Assembly: GCF_002923755.1 (NCBI RefSeq)
Contig: NZ_PGFZ01000014.1
Location: 17,203 to 81,202 of the forward strand
Length of the DNA: 64,000 nucleotides
Reading direction: 5' to 3'
Source: Methylovulum psychrotolerans
GTDB taxonomy: Bacteria; Pseudomonadota; Gammaproteobacteria; Methylococcales; Methylomonadaceae
Shown here: positions 1 through 9,074 of the stretch, one piece after another
Numbering within the stretch: position 1 is the first letter of the stretch
Layout of the letters: each line of letters begins with the position of its first letter
Notes under the pieces: model-generated
Told to the model about the DNA's origin: nothing
The model's input: the letters and a program-made list of their open reading frames with translations, nothing else
Database searches by the model: none
Made by a program: the position numbers and the translations under genes

Positions 1-2
1 AG

Positions 3-245
3 CTGAATATCGACAAGTCGACGTTCCAAAACATCGGCTCGGTGGCAAACCCTTATTCTTTCGCCAGCTTAAGCAATTCCATCAGAAACGCCCAATCGTG
101 GGCATTAGGGGTCAACTGGTACTTAAACGACAACCTGAAGCTGATGACCGATTACGAAGAGACGCTGTTTGTCGGTGGTGCTGCCGGCAATACTGACCGG
201 ACGACCGAGCAGGCGGTATTCTCGCGGGTTCAGGTGGCATTTTAA
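3..245 (+). CDS. Phosphate-selective porin O/P family, C-terminal end (partial)
   Basis: The reading frame is open from the left edge and ends at the TAA at 243-245, so only the last 80 residues are present. They show the alternating amphipathic pattern of outer-membrane beta strands (ALGVNWYLNDNLKLMTDYE, then a loop and AVFSRVQVAF). The final residue is a C-terminal Phe, as required for recognition by the Bam machinery. The WGVNWYLN-like strand followed by a K-L-x-x-D-Y-E strand is characteristic of OprO/OprP-type porins. A GTG at 42 could be mistaken for a start but lies inside the frame. The gene precedes the ModE regulator by about 85 bases on the same strand. The substrate cannot be told from this fragment; phosphate or another oxyanion is typical of the family. 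Confidence 0.75.
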   Translation: MNIDKSTFQNIGSVANPYSFASLSNSIRNAQSWALGVNWYLNDNLKLMTDYEETLFVGGAAGNTDRTTEQAVFSRVQVAF

Positions 246-329
246 AGCGGCGCTTAGCAAGGTTAGCGTCTGGGCCACTTATTTTGTCAGGCGCTAATCC
301 GGCTTGGCTTATTATTAAGGAGACTTATT

Positions 330-1181
330 TTGTCTAATCTGCCTATTAAGGCCGAGCTTTGCGAAACGGCAGACAGCGCGGCAACACCCGCTGAGCCTGT
401 CGCTTTGGTCAGCGGCCAAATCCATTTGTTAAGTAGCCTAGGAGAGCGGCTATTCGGCCTACTTTCTGCCATCGGGCAAACGGGTTCCATTAATCAAGCC
501 GCGCGGGCTGTGGGCTTAACCTATAAAGGTGCGTGGGAAATGATAGAACGCGCCAATAACCTGTCGCCCAATATTTTGGTGACAACGGCTATCGGCGGCA
601 AACAGGGCGGCGGAACCCAACTGACGCTGGCGGGTAAAGCGTTCTTGGCGGTCTTTCAGCAACTGCAAAGCGAACATGCTATTTTTTTGCAACAACTCAA
701 CCAGCGTTTAAACACCCATCAAGATATTGTTTTCTTACTCAAGAGGTTAATTATGAAAGCCAGTGCGCGTAACCAATTTTTTGGCAAAGTGACCGATGTT
801 GCCGTCGGTGCCGTCAATGCCACCGTTACTCTCGATCTGAAAGGCGGCGACGTGATTGTCGCTTCTGTGACGAAAGAATCTGTGGAAAGCTTAGGCATTA
901 AAAGCGGCCTTGATGCCATTGCCCTGATTAAAGTCTCGCAAGTTACGCTCGTGACCGATTTCGGTGGTTATCGCCTGTCGGCGCGTAACCAACTGAAAGG
1001 TACAGTGACCCGTATCCAAAAAGGCTCGGTCAATACTGAAGTCGTGATTGCCTTGCAAGGCGGCAATGCCATCGCTGCGACCATTACCAACGAAAGCGTC
1101 GATACCTTAGGCCTGACCGAAGGCAGCGAAGCGACTGCGGTCTTTAAGGCAGGTGCGGTATTGTTAGGGGTGGCTTCTTAA
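330..1181 (+). CDS. modE: ModE-type molybdate-responsive regulator
   Basis: The 283-residue protein has the ModE layout. An N-terminal LysR-like winged helix (about 35-120, with GSINQAARAVGLTYKGAWEMIE and a GGGTQLT wing) is followed by two molbindin (Mop/TOBE) domains at about 140-205 and 212-280. Each begins with a SARNQ signature (SARNQFFGKV, SARNQLKGTV). ModE binds molybdate or tungstate and controls molybdate uptake and molybdoenzyme genes. In a diazotroph this can include the choice between Mo and alternative nitrogenases. The start is TTG at 330, preceded by AAGGAG at 316-321 with good spacing; no upstream ATG in frame fits. No modABC genes are visible in the window. Confidence 0.93.
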   Translation: MSNLPIKAELCETADSAATPAEPVALVSGQIHLLSSLGERLFGLLSAIGQTGSINQAARAVGLTYKGAWEMIERANNLSPNILVTTAIGGKQGGGTQLTLAGKAFLAVFQQLQSEHAIFLQQLNQRLNTHQDIVFLLKRLIMKASARNQFFGKVTDVAVGAVNATVTLDLKGGDVIVASVTKESVESLGIKSGLDAIALIKVSQVTLVTDFGGYRLSARNQLKGTVTRIQKGSVNTEVVIALQGGNAIAATITNESVDTLGLTEGSEATAVFKAGAVLLGVAS

Positions 1182-1206
1182 TTTGCCGATAAGGCACAAA
1201 GGAAGT

Positions 1207-1230
1207 GGAGGACACGGTTGCGTGTCCTCC
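1207..1230. terminator. Hairpin between modE and the GH15 gene
   Basis: A perfect 10-bp inverted repeat (GGAGGACACG / CGTGTCCTCC) with a 4-base loop lies between two convergent genes. No U-tract follows on the plus strand, so it may be a factor-assisted or weak bidirectional terminator. Confidence 0.5.
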
Positions 1231-1298
1231 GTGGTGAAGTGCTGTTTAGATAAGCTTTACGGTGCAGGCTGGTGGCTAATTAGCCTTGGTTTGTCGTC

Positions 1299-3911
1299 CT
1301 AAGGTTGCCAGCCCTGTACACTATCTGTCCGCACGATAGGCGTATTATTCGCCGCCGTTGTAAATGTATGGTCGGCACTTTGCTCCCATAGCGTATTGCC
1401 TTTGCTGTCACGTTTGACATATTTATACTTAAACGCGGTATTCGTCGGTAAGGAAATGCGCGTACTCCAAACTGGATAGCCTTTTGCCGATAGTTTGATG
1501 CCCGAAGCGGGTATCCAGTTGCTCAGTAAAGGGCTGTCGCCTACCAGATAAATATTTTCTCCCCACTGGGTTTGCGCAGTGGCATTAAAACTGACGGTCA
1601 CTTGCGGTTTATCGCAGGCATAACGGTCACACACCACTTTAGGGGCATCGCCTTTCCCAGACTTAATCGCAGCGGTCAGGTTGATATACTCGCCCATCGC
1701 CCAACTTAAAGGCTGCATGGAACGGGTCGCCGTGCCGGGGACATAAGGGGCTGGCGTGATGGTTTCCCAGCCCGTAATGGTTGCGGTCTGATTCCAGATT
1801 TGTTCGGGGATAAAGCCCGCAGGTGATGAGAAGGCTTTCAGGGCACTCAGATACGCCGTGCCTTTACTGCCGTCGCCGCTTTTGGCGATTTCGTAAATAC
1901 CCCGTTCCGCCGTAAAAATAGGCCATAAACGTCCGCGCCCCGTGCCATTGTAACTGCCGCCTTGGTTATTTTCGCCATAGCCGTCATTGTTATAACGGAA
2001 AAAAGCATCACCTTTGCCAGGGAACGTTTGCTTCAGAAGTTCATCATATTCGGGCAGGGTGTCCAAAATCGTCCAATCGTTCGGACTCATCGCCCCCATA
2101 CGCACCAATTCTAAGAAGCCGCCGTCAATAATCGACTTTTCTTTATGGTTGCCGCCACCGTTACCGAAAGTCAGGCTATCTTCGTCGTCAGGGTTTTGGT
2201 TGCTGTCGATACGGACATAATATTGTTTATTGCCATAATAGCCTGTGGTGGTAAATGTCCAATTGGCGATATTGTTGCGCCATTCGTCAGCTTTTTGCAG
2301 ATAATACGCCGCCGCACCCGGATCGCCCGCCGCCGTCGCCAAATCGGCGGCACAGACTAGCCCGGCAATTTCGGCGGCAATGGTCGAAGGTGAGTACCCG
2401 CCCATTTCTTCCCAGCGCTCTTGCCCAGTATGCGGGCCGGTTTTGGCGACAAATTCCGCCGCCAATTTTATTTTCGGCCAAAGATCGGTGCGGTTAAGTT
2501 TCCACGCCAAAATGATCGGCATCGCCGCTTCGTCCATTTGGGTGCCGTTCCAATAAGGTTTGCCGTCGACAAAACTGTTTTGCGGAAAACGGCCAGCTGT
2601 AGCCCCTGTGGTTTCCATTTGTACATTGAACAAAAATTCGACCGATTTATTGGCGGTGTCTTTATCGCCCGCTGTGATTAAGGCGCTGGCAAATTTGAAC
2701 AAATCTCGCGCCCAGACTAAATGGTAGCCGCCTTGGTTGCTGTCGTTGCTGGTATCGCCCCACGGCGTACCGGGACCTGCCACCATTGCGCCGCTACTTT
2801 TGTCTTGGATGCTTTTTAAGGTCATTGCCGCCAAATAATACTGGTTATCCGCCGTACCGCCTTGGTTGTCAAGGCCTTGGGTATAGGTTTTCCATTGGTC
2901 AGCATAGGTTTTTTCGACCGCCGCCAGATCATTTTTCAGGGCGGCGTTGGCTGTGTTCATCGCTTCATTTTCGCTGCTGCCAAAACCCAACACCACATCA
3001 AAACTGACTGAACTGCCGGTTGCGGCGGAAAAATCCAGCCAGCCCATTTGCGCGACGTTACCGCCTAAGGCATTGGCATAATGCCAATCCATGGTTCTGT
3101 CATGAACGCCTGCGAACAAATCGGTATAACCGTCGTTAGTGCCGACAAAGCCGTTAGATACCATTGGGTCGCTGCCCGTTACCCGCCAAGGTAAGGAGAC
3201 AGCTAAGGCGGATACTGCCGAATTGGCTTTGCTTTCCGAAGCGACCAAGAAAGTGCGCCCCGACGTGCTTAAGGCTTTCGAGTTATCGGCGCCATCAGTG
3301 GTGCTTTGTTTGCCGCTACATTGTGCCTTGCCCGCCCCGGAATTGTTAATGGCGGGGTTGTTCAGCAAATAGACGTTATAATCTTTCACACTTTTGCCCG
3401 CTTCCAAGGTTTGGAAAGTCACGCGCTGAATGACCACATTACTGTTCGGGTCGGTAAATATTTTTTTGCTGATTTTCCATTTGCCGTTATCGGCGGTAGT
3501 CGCCGCATTCCAAATCATAGCACGCGGATCGGTTTGGCTGATTTCATGCTTGGCTTGTTTGCGCTCTTCATCACCCCAGGTTTTGGCGGCATCGGTGACC
3601 AAAAACTGCATATCGACATTTTGCACGGTGTCGATGGTCGGATAGAACACTTCGGTTAGGATACCTTCCGCCCCCGTAAAATAAACCCGTGATGTAGCAC
3701 CTAATGATGTGCCGAGAAAGTCTTTAGCGGCAGGGCCCCACGTTGAGGGATAGCCGGGCGGGCAAGGGGCATCTTCGGCATGAAGCGGCGCAGACAGCGG
3801 CAACAACAGTAATAGTGGCCAGCTTTTTTTAATGTGGCGAAAAGGTTGCGGTAATGCCATGCCCGTTAATTGGGCAATGGCGGCGGCTAGGGTACGGTTT
3901 TTTTGTGGCAT
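1299..3911 (-). CDS. Secreted GH15 glucan 1,4-alpha-glucosidase with C-terminal CBM20
   Basis: An 870-residue exo-acting amylase. An N-terminal signal region (hydrophobic SWPLLLLLPLSAPLHAE) is followed by a glucodextranase-type N domain (about 40-290) and an (alpha/alpha)6 GH15 catalytic barrel (about 310-740, with YHLVWARDLFKFASAL and a later QPLSWAMGEYINL). The last ~100 residues are a starch-binding CBM20 (VTVSFNATAQTQWGENIYLVG, then KYKYV and W residues). It should release glucose from starch, glycogen or dextrin outside the cytoplasm. The start at 3911 is preferred over an ATG at 4010, because 3911 has GAGGAA six bases upstream and avoids overlap with the preceding oxidase gene. It is the last gene of the minus-strand sugar-oxidation cluster. 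Confidence 0.9.
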   Translation of the reverse strand: MPQKNRTLAAAIAQLTGMALPQPFRHIKKSWPLLLLLPLSAPLHAEDAPCPPGYPSTWGPAAKDFLGTSLGATSRVYFTGAEGILTEVFYPTIDTVQNVDMQFLVTDAAKTWGDEERKQAKHEISQTDPRAMIWNAATTADNGKWKISKKIFTDPNSNVVIQRVTFQTLEAGKSVKDYNVYLLNNPAINNSGAGKAQCSGKQSTTDGADNSKALSTSGRTFLVASESKANSAVSALAVSLPWRVTGSDPMVSNGFVGTNDGYTDLFAGVHDRTMDWHYANALGGNVAQMGWLDFSAATGSSVSFDVVLGFGSSENEAMNTANAALKNDLAAVEKTYADQWKTYTQGLDNQGGTADNQYYLAAMTLKSIQDKSSGAMVAGPGTPWGDTSNDSNQGGYHLVWARDLFKFASALITAGDKDTANKSVEFLFNVQMETTGATAGRFPQNSFVDGKPYWNGTQMDEAAMPIILAWKLNRTDLWPKIKLAAEFVAKTGPHTGQERWEEMGGYSPSTIAAEIAGLVCAADLATAAGDPGAAAYYLQKADEWRNNIANWTFTTTGYYGNKQYYVRIDSNQNPDDEDSLTFGNGGGNHKEKSIIDGGFLELVRMGAMSPNDWTILDTLPEYDELLKQTFPGKGDAFFRYNNDGYGENNQGGSYNGTGRGRLWPIFTAERGIYEIAKSGDGSKGTAYLSALKAFSSPAGFIPEQIWNQTATITGWETITPAPYVPGTATRSMQPLSWAMGEYINLTAAIKSGKGDAPKVVCDRYACDKPQVTVSFNATAQTQWGENIYLVGDSPLLSNWIPASGIKLSAKGYPVWSTRISLPTNTAFKYKYVKRDSKGNTLWEQSADHTFTTAANNTPIVRTDSVQGWQP

Positions 3912-3960
3912 GGTATATTCCTCAGAAACTGAACAGTGGTGGTTTGGGGATAACATCACA

Positions 3961-5895
3961 TCAGGATTCCAACCTGACCATTTTGGCGTGTGAAGGCTTA
4001 CCTGCGGCATTCAAATAAAACATCATGTAGTAACCGGGCGGATACAGATTGGCGTTGCTGGGGGCATTGAATTTAATAAGGGCGCTACCTGCCTTATGCT
4101 CTTTAATCGCTATAGGCAAATCCACCAGACGTTGGCCGTAATCGAAAGAATGCGTGACTGAACCGAGTTTGACCAGCACCAGATCGCCTGCCGCCTCCGC
4201 TGCGCTAACGGTGACTAGGCCGGTTTGGCCATATTTGATAGACTCTGGCGCTTGGATGATTTCGGGGCGCACACCCGGCTTAAACAAATAAGGTGGGCTG
4301 AAAATTTCCGCTTGCCAAATCTCTGCCGGCACGAAAGGCTGGGTATCGCCCTCGGCATAATAGCTTTGCGGATGCTGGTAAAACTCTTCTAAAGTAAAGG
4401 CTTTGGGCTGTCCCGCTTGGTCGGTCAGTTTGGCGAAGACGTTAAATTCCTTCGCATCGCGGATAGTGTCCACGCGGACGTTGCCGACACTGTCACGGGC
4501 CGCCCTGTTGGCGTTGCCGCCGATAATTAACACCCGTGCGTCGGGCAATAGCAACGCGCCGTTATGGTATAGCCTAGGCAAGTGGGCGGCTTTCATGCGC
4601 TTTATGTCATAGCCGCCGTTAGCTTGCGGGTTCGGCGACAGTAATAAGGGTTCATAGACAGGGCGGTATTCGGGATAAACGCCGCCATTAACGACCAAAA
4701 CTTCTTTATCCGGCAAAATGACCGCTTGCAGATTGGCTCTAGGCTCCGCAAGAAACGCGGGGGTTTGCGACCATTGGCCTAATTTTGTTCCGGTTTTGCC
4801 GGGCGCTTGCCAACGTTGCAGACTGGAGGCGACGCTAGCGCCCGGAATATCCGGCTTATTAGGCAGGCCAAAGCCAATATCATTAGTCCCCGTCAAACCG
4901 CCCAGCAACACCACGTCTTCGGAATTGGGCACTTGAAACGCAGTACCGTAAGCTTTTGAGGTTTCGGCTTTATCCGCACCGACCTCAAAACTGACCGACA
5001 GCTTACCGCCCGTGTCTTTCGCCACCGCCATCAGATACGATTTTTTGCTGCTATGCGGCGTCAAGACATTGGCGATGCCCGCCTCGTCGCCAGTAATCAG
5101 CAATTTGCCTGTGGCAGTAGGGAAAACGCGTGGATACAAGTCGATGCTGTCATAAACCGAACTGCCTTCCAGTTTGGTGTTAAACGGGCTATCGGCAATT
5201 TGTGCCAAGTCAAAATAATCTAACTTGTTCAGTAAGGGGTCGTAAATTTCTAAGCCCTGATTGATTTGATTGGGTTCATTTAATTTCAGGCCAGAAAAAA
5301 TGGCGATTTTGCCGTCGGCCAGCGGCACTAAGCTCGGATACCAACGTCCTTCTTTAAGCTGCCCTTTATCCGACCAAGTATTGTCACGCCAATTATATAG
5401 GTTGAGCTGCCTGGAACCGGTAAAGCGTCCACCCGGATAATAGCGGCCAGTACCGCCGACAAACAGGACATTGCCGTCAGCTTGCTGTAAATGGCCCGCG
5501 CAAAACAAGTCATTGTTCTCTTGGTGCTGTATCGCCGGTGGCGATGGAATTTTGGCAAATTCGGCAGTTTGGGGATCAAATAGGACGGTATTGTTAACGG
5601 AATCATAGTCGCCTGAATCCACGCCTTCTTGGATTTTCTGAGTGTCGCCTTCGGTGACAATGGTATTACGGAAGCTGCTGCCGTTCGCTATCAGTACCTT
5701 ACCGTTAGGTAACAACACCGAATGTACAGCTTGGGCTAGGGTTTGCTGGCTGGGCATAGGAACACTCTCCCATGCTCCTGCCGTTTGCGGATCTTCTTCA
5801 GCCGTGGCGGCATTAACGTTCGCGCTCATAATGACAGCGCTTAGCATTAATGATAAGGCCGTTTGATATATAGGTTGTTGGGTCAGTATGGGCAT
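3961..5895 (-). CDS. Secreted galactose/glyoxal-oxidase-like copper radical oxidase (AA5)
   Basis: A 644-residue protein with a signal peptide (about 1-29), a Kelch-type beta-propeller and a C-terminal DUF1929 domain (about 535-640), as in galactose and glyoxal oxidases. The active-site set can be read in order: the cross-link Cys132 (LFCAGH), Tyr186 (GRWYPS), axial Tyr443 and His444 (PRLYHN) and His582 (SVTHSF). These match the Cys-Tyr radical cofactor and copper ligands of AA5 enzymes, which oxidise primary alcohols or aldehydes with O2 and release H2O2. AGAGG lies nine bases before the ATG. It sits between the DyP peroxidase and glucoamylase genes, so H2O2 production and use appear paired. 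The substrate is unknown. Confidence 0.85.
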   Translation of the reverse strand: MPILTQQPIYQTALSLMLSAVIMSANVNAATAEEDPQTAGAWESVPMPSQQTLAQAVHSVLLPNGKVLIANGSSFRNTIVTEGDTQKIQEGVDSGDYDSVNNTVLFDPQTAEFAKIPSPPAIQHQENNDLFCAGHLQQADGNVLFVGGTGRYYPGGRFTGSRQLNLYNWRDNTWSDKGQLKEGRWYPSLVPLADGKIAIFSGLKLNEPNQINQGLEIYDPLLNKLDYFDLAQIADSPFNTKLEGSSVYDSIDLYPRVFPTATGKLLITGDEAGIANVLTPHSSKKSYLMAVAKDTGGKLSVSFEVGADKAETSKAYGTAFQVPNSEDVVLLGGLTGTNDIGFGLPNKPDIPGASVASSLQRWQAPGKTGTKLGQWSQTPAFLAEPRANLQAVILPDKEVLVVNGGVYPEYRPVYEPLLLSPNPQANGGYDIKRMKAAHLPRLYHNGALLLPDARVLIIGGNANRAARDSVGNVRVDTIRDAKEFNVFAKLTDQAGQPKAFTLEEFYQHPQSYYAEGDTQPFVPAEIWQAEIFSPPYLFKPGVRPEIIQAPESIKYGQTGLVTVSAAEAAGDLVLVKLGSVTHSFDYGQRLVDLPIAIKEHKAGSALIKFNAPSNANLYPPGYYMMFYLNAAGKPSHAKMVRLES

Positions 5896-5922
5896 TAGAT
5901 CAACCTCTTAAAAATGAGTGGC

Positions 5923-7335
5923 TTAGCTTAACAGGCTAGTCAGGTTGGCTAAGAAACTGATGCTGGGGGCAAAAAAGTATTCGCCGCCTTGCAGAGTGAT
6001 ACACAGCGGCATCGACACCGCTTCCCTAGTGGGTGCGCCCCATTGGCTAGGCCATTGTTGGGTGCCTTGGGGTTGCCCGATCACAGGGTCGGGGCCGACA
6101 GCGACTTTGACAAAATTTGCCGAATTAGACCAACTGGCTTGGATAAAATTGAATTGGTTTTCGATGTTCGCCTGAAAGCATAAGAACAGCAAACCGGAAC
6201 CGGTTTCGGGGGCGGCAGTCAGATCGGCATTACCGTAACTGACGGCCCGCCGGGCGATACGGTGCTTTTTTTCCATCGCCAACGCTTGCGCGACATCATC
6301 CGATGACACAACCCTGCCGGTATCGCCACGCGGGTTGGTTTTACGCAAATGGGAATGGAACGGGCATTTGTTCGCTGCCGTATCGGCATCGTAATTAAAA
6401 TTATTGGTGGTCGGGTTATCGGGTATCGGTGTGTCCGATAAAACCACAGGACTGCCGTCTTGGAAGCGGCCCATCATCATCGCCCCCGCCAAACCGTTAT
6501 CCACACCCAAGGTTTGCGCTAAGGCTTGTTGCGAGGTATGGAACTTTTTGACATTTTGTTCCAGTTTTCGGTATACCAGATAACTGCCAAAACTGTCTTC
6601 GGTTAGGCCATTAGGGTCTTTGGTGACGATAATATCTAACGAAGCCCTAGGATCCCATTGATCGAATCCACCATCTTTTTCTTTAGCGGCATCAATATCG
6701 CTTTTCATGAACAGGGGTTGGCTGATGCCATCGACAAAGCCAAAATGCTCTATCACTTGGCCAGCGGCGTTTCTTAAGATGAAGCCGTCATCCCGCTGGA
6801 CAATATCGGCTATTTGCTCTAAGGTGTCGGCAATACCGCTTACCACATTCTGTAAGTGTTGGCTATCATCATCTGCCAACAGTAACAACGCGTGGATGTC
6901 GCCTTGAAAACCGTTTTCCCATTGGGAAGCGGACGGATCGCCTAACGTTTGGGCGATATCCGGATTTTTTATCCCTAGACGGAACGGTTTGTCGGTAGGG
7001 ATTTTAAACGGCGGGATACCCAGATATTCATAACCTTGGCAGGACAGCAAGCAGTTTGCCCACACCCCGCCAGATAGCCGTTCGGCTTTATAACGCGCAG
7101 TCTCCTGCCATTGTTGGGCGGCGGATTTGACATATTGTTTGGTAAAGCCCTCCAGCCATGCCGCCACTTCAGCGGGTGTGGCCTTAAAGCGCAGTAACAG
7201 GTGGACGCTATAATCGCGGCCATGGCCTTTGAGGATATTGCCTTGCAGATCGTCAAGAAAAATCTTGAAAATATCAGGATTACCCGGGTCAATCCCCGTC
7301 TCTAACGTAGTTGATAAAATGTCGTCTGTTAACAT
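5923..7335 (-). CDS. DyP-type heme peroxidase
   Basis: A 470-residue dye-decolorizing peroxidase. It carries the distal GFVDG motif (GXXDG) at about 199-203 and the proximal heme His at about 329 in HSHLRKTNPRGD. Downstream are GLLFLCFQANIENQF and the C-terminal GGEYFF segment typical of the family. The start at 7335 is chosen because GGAG lies five bases upstream; two further in-frame ATGs (7356, 7398) lack such a site. No signal peptide is evident, so the protein is probably cytoplasmic or leaves by another route. It could use H2O2 made by the neighbouring copper radical oxidase or the flavoprotein, but compartments differ unless it is exported. Confidence 0.9.
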   Translation of the reverse strand: MLTDDILSTTLETGIDPGNPDIFKIFLDDLQGNILKGHGRDYSVHLLLRFKATPAEVAAWLEGFTKQYVKSAAQQWQETARYKAERLSGGVWANCLLSCQGYEYLGIPPFKIPTDKPFRLGIKNPDIAQTLGDPSASQWENGFQGDIHALLLLADDDSQHLQNVVSGIADTLEQIADIVQRDDGFILRNAAGQVIEHFGFVDGISQPLFMKSDIDAAKEKDGGFDQWDPRASLDIIVTKDPNGLTEDSFGSYLVYRKLEQNVKKFHTSQQALAQTLGVDNGLAGAMMMGRFQDGSPVVLSDTPIPDNPTTNNFNYDADTAANKCPFHSHLRKTNPRGDTGRVVSSDDVAQALAMEKKHRIARRAVSYGNADLTAAPETGSGLLFLCFQANIENQFNFIQASWSNSANFVKVAVGPDPVIGQPQGTQQWPSQWGAPTREAVSMPLCITLQGGEYFFAPSISFLANLTSLLS

Positions 7336-7425
7336 CACGTCTCCGGCAAATGCCATTACACTGTTTGAAAAATCCGCTACAAAAACATAGCTAGCCAAAT
7401 TGATGGTTTTGCTTTATTACATATA

Positions 7426-7466
7426 AAGGGTGCGAAGCGTTTGCTGGTACGCGTCTTCGTACCCTT
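7426..7466. terminator. Long hairpin between the SnoaL-like and DyP genes
   Basis: A 12-bp stem with one G-U pair (AAGGGTGCGAAG at 7426-7437 and CTTCGTACCCTT at 7455-7466) lies in the 200-base gap. It may end or attenuate the upstream transcript and split the cluster into units. It could also be a dispersed palindromic repeat. Confidence 0.45.
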
Positions 7467-7535
7467 CGCGGCTAACCGCTTTCATAATAGCGGGCCACTT
7501 GGGGCCGTGGCTTTATCCCAGCGGCAAGTCTTTTC

Positions 7536-7931
7536 CTAAGGCTTGTTATTCCATAATTGTCTGGAAATGAGCCATTCGCCGTTGTCAGGGCTGCATTCGA
7601 CAATCCACAAGGCCGTATATTTGGCGACCCGTATCGCTCTTGTGCTGTGGTCAGTGATTTGGGCAACCGAGTTGCCTAAAACATAAGCCGTAGCGCCAAA
7701 TAATCGGATTTCCTCGGCAGTAAATACGGGATCGATATCGGCATTGGCGATTTGTCTGGCAAAACCTTCGGCTATTTCGGCTTGGCCACGGCAATCTGCC
7801 GCATTGGGCGGAGACCAAAAGGCATCGGCGGTGTACATAGCGATATAAGCCTCAATATCCCTACCCCTAACCCTATCGGCATACGTTTGCTCAAACAGGG
7901 TCTGTATCGCTTCATAATCTGACATGCTCAT
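7536..7931 (-). CDS. SnoaL/NTF2-like small protein
   Basis: A 131-residue protein with the cone-shaped NTF2-like pattern. An N-terminal helix (YEAIQTLFEQTYADRVRGRD) is followed by AYIAMYTADAFWSPPNAADC, a central GQAEIAEGF helix and three long beta strands ending in WLISRQLWNNKP. Members act as polyketide cyclases, isomerases, limonene epoxide hydrolases or ketosteroid isomerases, or have no known activity; the substrate cannot be assigned. It lies nine bases after the TIM-barrel gene on the same strand and is probably co-transcribed with it. The start ATG at 7931 follows an AGGG; a second ATG two codons later is equally possible. Confidence 0.75.
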   Translation of the reverse strand: MSMSDYEAIQTLFEQTYADRVRGRDIEAYIAMYTADAFWSPPNAADCRGQAEIAEGFARQIANADIDPVFTAEEIRLFGATAYVLGNSVAQITDHSTRAIRVAKYTALWIVECSPDNGEWLISRQLWNNKP

Positions 7932-7940
7932 AAGTAAACC

Positions 7941-8981
7941 CTATTGGTTGGCGGCGGGAGGCTGATGCCCTCTTAATACAGATGCGGGCACATTAGCGTG
8001 GATGGCCGCCAGCACCTCGGCGGCAATAGTGTAAGCACTGGGATAAGGTGGTTTAGCGGGATCTTCTCCAGGTATCCAAAACTTCCGTCTGGATAAGCGT
8101 AGCGAATCTAAAAACGCCGGAATGGCATTAAAAATCTCCACCGCAATAGGGCCTTGATGGGCGTTTAACAGTGGTTCGACCAAGGTTTGCCAAGGTATCC
8201 AACTGTCTTGGACATTACCCCGATCCGGTGGGGAAATCTGCGCATAATGCAGACGGCCTTCCTGTACCAGCCAGTCGAGCTGTTCTTTAAACAGTAAGGG
8301 GCCGGCACCGTCGAGGGTTTCGTGGGCCGTGTCGAGGCATACCCCGACCTGCTGACAAGGTACGCCTTCTAAAAAGCCGATCAGTTGCGCCAAAGTGTTA
8401 GGGCCTGGCGTTTCCCAATGCGTGATCGGTTCTATCGCCAATTTGACGGCTTTGCCTTGTGCATACAGGCCTAATTCGTTCAGTACGGGCTGGGCGTTCA
8501 GATAACGTTGGGCCATATAATCTTGCAGCGCGTCGCTCCAGATGCCTTGATTGTCGGCGGTTACCGGAAAGTGCCCATAAGGGTAGACAATCGGCCCCAT
8601 CATAATAGTGCCCCGTAACGCGGCGGTGATGTCCACCCGCGACTTTAAATACACCAAAGCGGCGTCGCGTTGCGCCTGATCTTCGGAACTGGGGTCAAAC
8701 GTGGGCGTAGCCCCGACATTGGTAGCGACTTTCATATCCTCCAAGCCGCTGGCATCCATCGCTTGCCGCAATTGTGCATAGTCGGCAATTTGCTGGGCAT
8801 AATCGGTGTCTTCAGTAACGGCCAGCGGGAATTCGAAACCCGAATAGCCCAGCTCTTTTAAAGCCTGCATGTGGGTGATGATGACGTTTCTATAGGCTTC
8901 GTCGCTGGGCTTCATATCTGTGGTAAACATGAAAAAGCTGATGTAAATGTCTCTGGCAGTCTTATCAGTGTGGTGATTCAT
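7941..8981 (-). CDS. Sugar isomerase/epimerase-like TIM barrel (AP endonuclease 2 superfamily)
   Basis: A 346-residue cytoplasmic TIM barrel of the xylose-isomerase-like superfamily. Metal-ligand positions can be read as Glu in KLAIEPITHWE, Asp in VGVCLDTAHE, His in LHYAQISPPDRG and Glu in IAVEIFNAI. This set is shared by D-tagatose/D-psicose 3-epimerases and by 3-keto-sugar isomerases. AAGGA precedes the ATG. Its place beside a GMC sugar dehydrogenase and a second barrel of the same superfamily suggests a role on an oxidised (keto) sugar; this is inferred from context, as the substrate is not readable. Confidence 0.8.
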   Translation of the reverse strand: MNHHTDKTARDIYISFFMFTTDMKPSDEAYRNVIITHMQALKELGYSGFEFPLAVTEDTDYAQQIADYAQLRQAMDASGLEDMKVATNVGATPTFDPSSEDQAQRDAALVYLKSRVDITAALRGTIMMGPIVYPYGHFPVTADNQGIWSDALQDYMAQRYLNAQPVLNELGLYAQGKAVKLAIEPITHWETPGPNTLAQLIGFLEGVPCQQVGVCLDTAHETLDGAGPLLFKEQLDWLVQEGRLHYAQISPPDRGNVQDSWIPWQTLVEPLLNAHQGPIAVEIFNAIPAFLDSLRLSRRKFWIPGEDPAKPPYPSAYTIAAEVLAAIHANVPASVLRGHQPPAANQ

Positions 8982-9016
8982 TAGCTATCCTTTGTGTCCG
9001 ATAGGGTTAAAAATAC

Positions 9017-9070
9017 GGGTAACCATAAGGGTTATGGTTACCCCTACATGAACCTCAGTTATCTGAGGTT
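9017..9070. repeat. Two consecutive hairpins in the sugar-oxidation cluster
   Basis: Two perfect palindromes stand side by side in the gap between the two TIM-barrel genes. The first is a 12-bp stem (GGGTAACCATAA / TTATGGTTACCC, 9017-9043, loop 3). The second is an 8-bp stem (AACCTCAG / CTGAGGTT, 9051-9070, loop 4), which begins four bases after the IolE-like stop codon on the minus strand. They may be a terminator or a processing/stability element. Confidence 0.5.
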
Positions 9071-9074
9071 GGCT

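Noticed and set aside
2171..2497. Several overlapping open frames on both strands inside the glucoamylase gene
   Set aside because: They are shadows of the GC-rich coding frame of the GH15 gene; no ribosome sites and no recognisable protein features.
3912..4010. N-terminal extension of the glucoamylase to an ATG at 4010
   Set aside because: It would overlap the end of the oxidase gene and lacks a ribosome site, whereas 3911 has GAGGAA and leads into a signal peptide.
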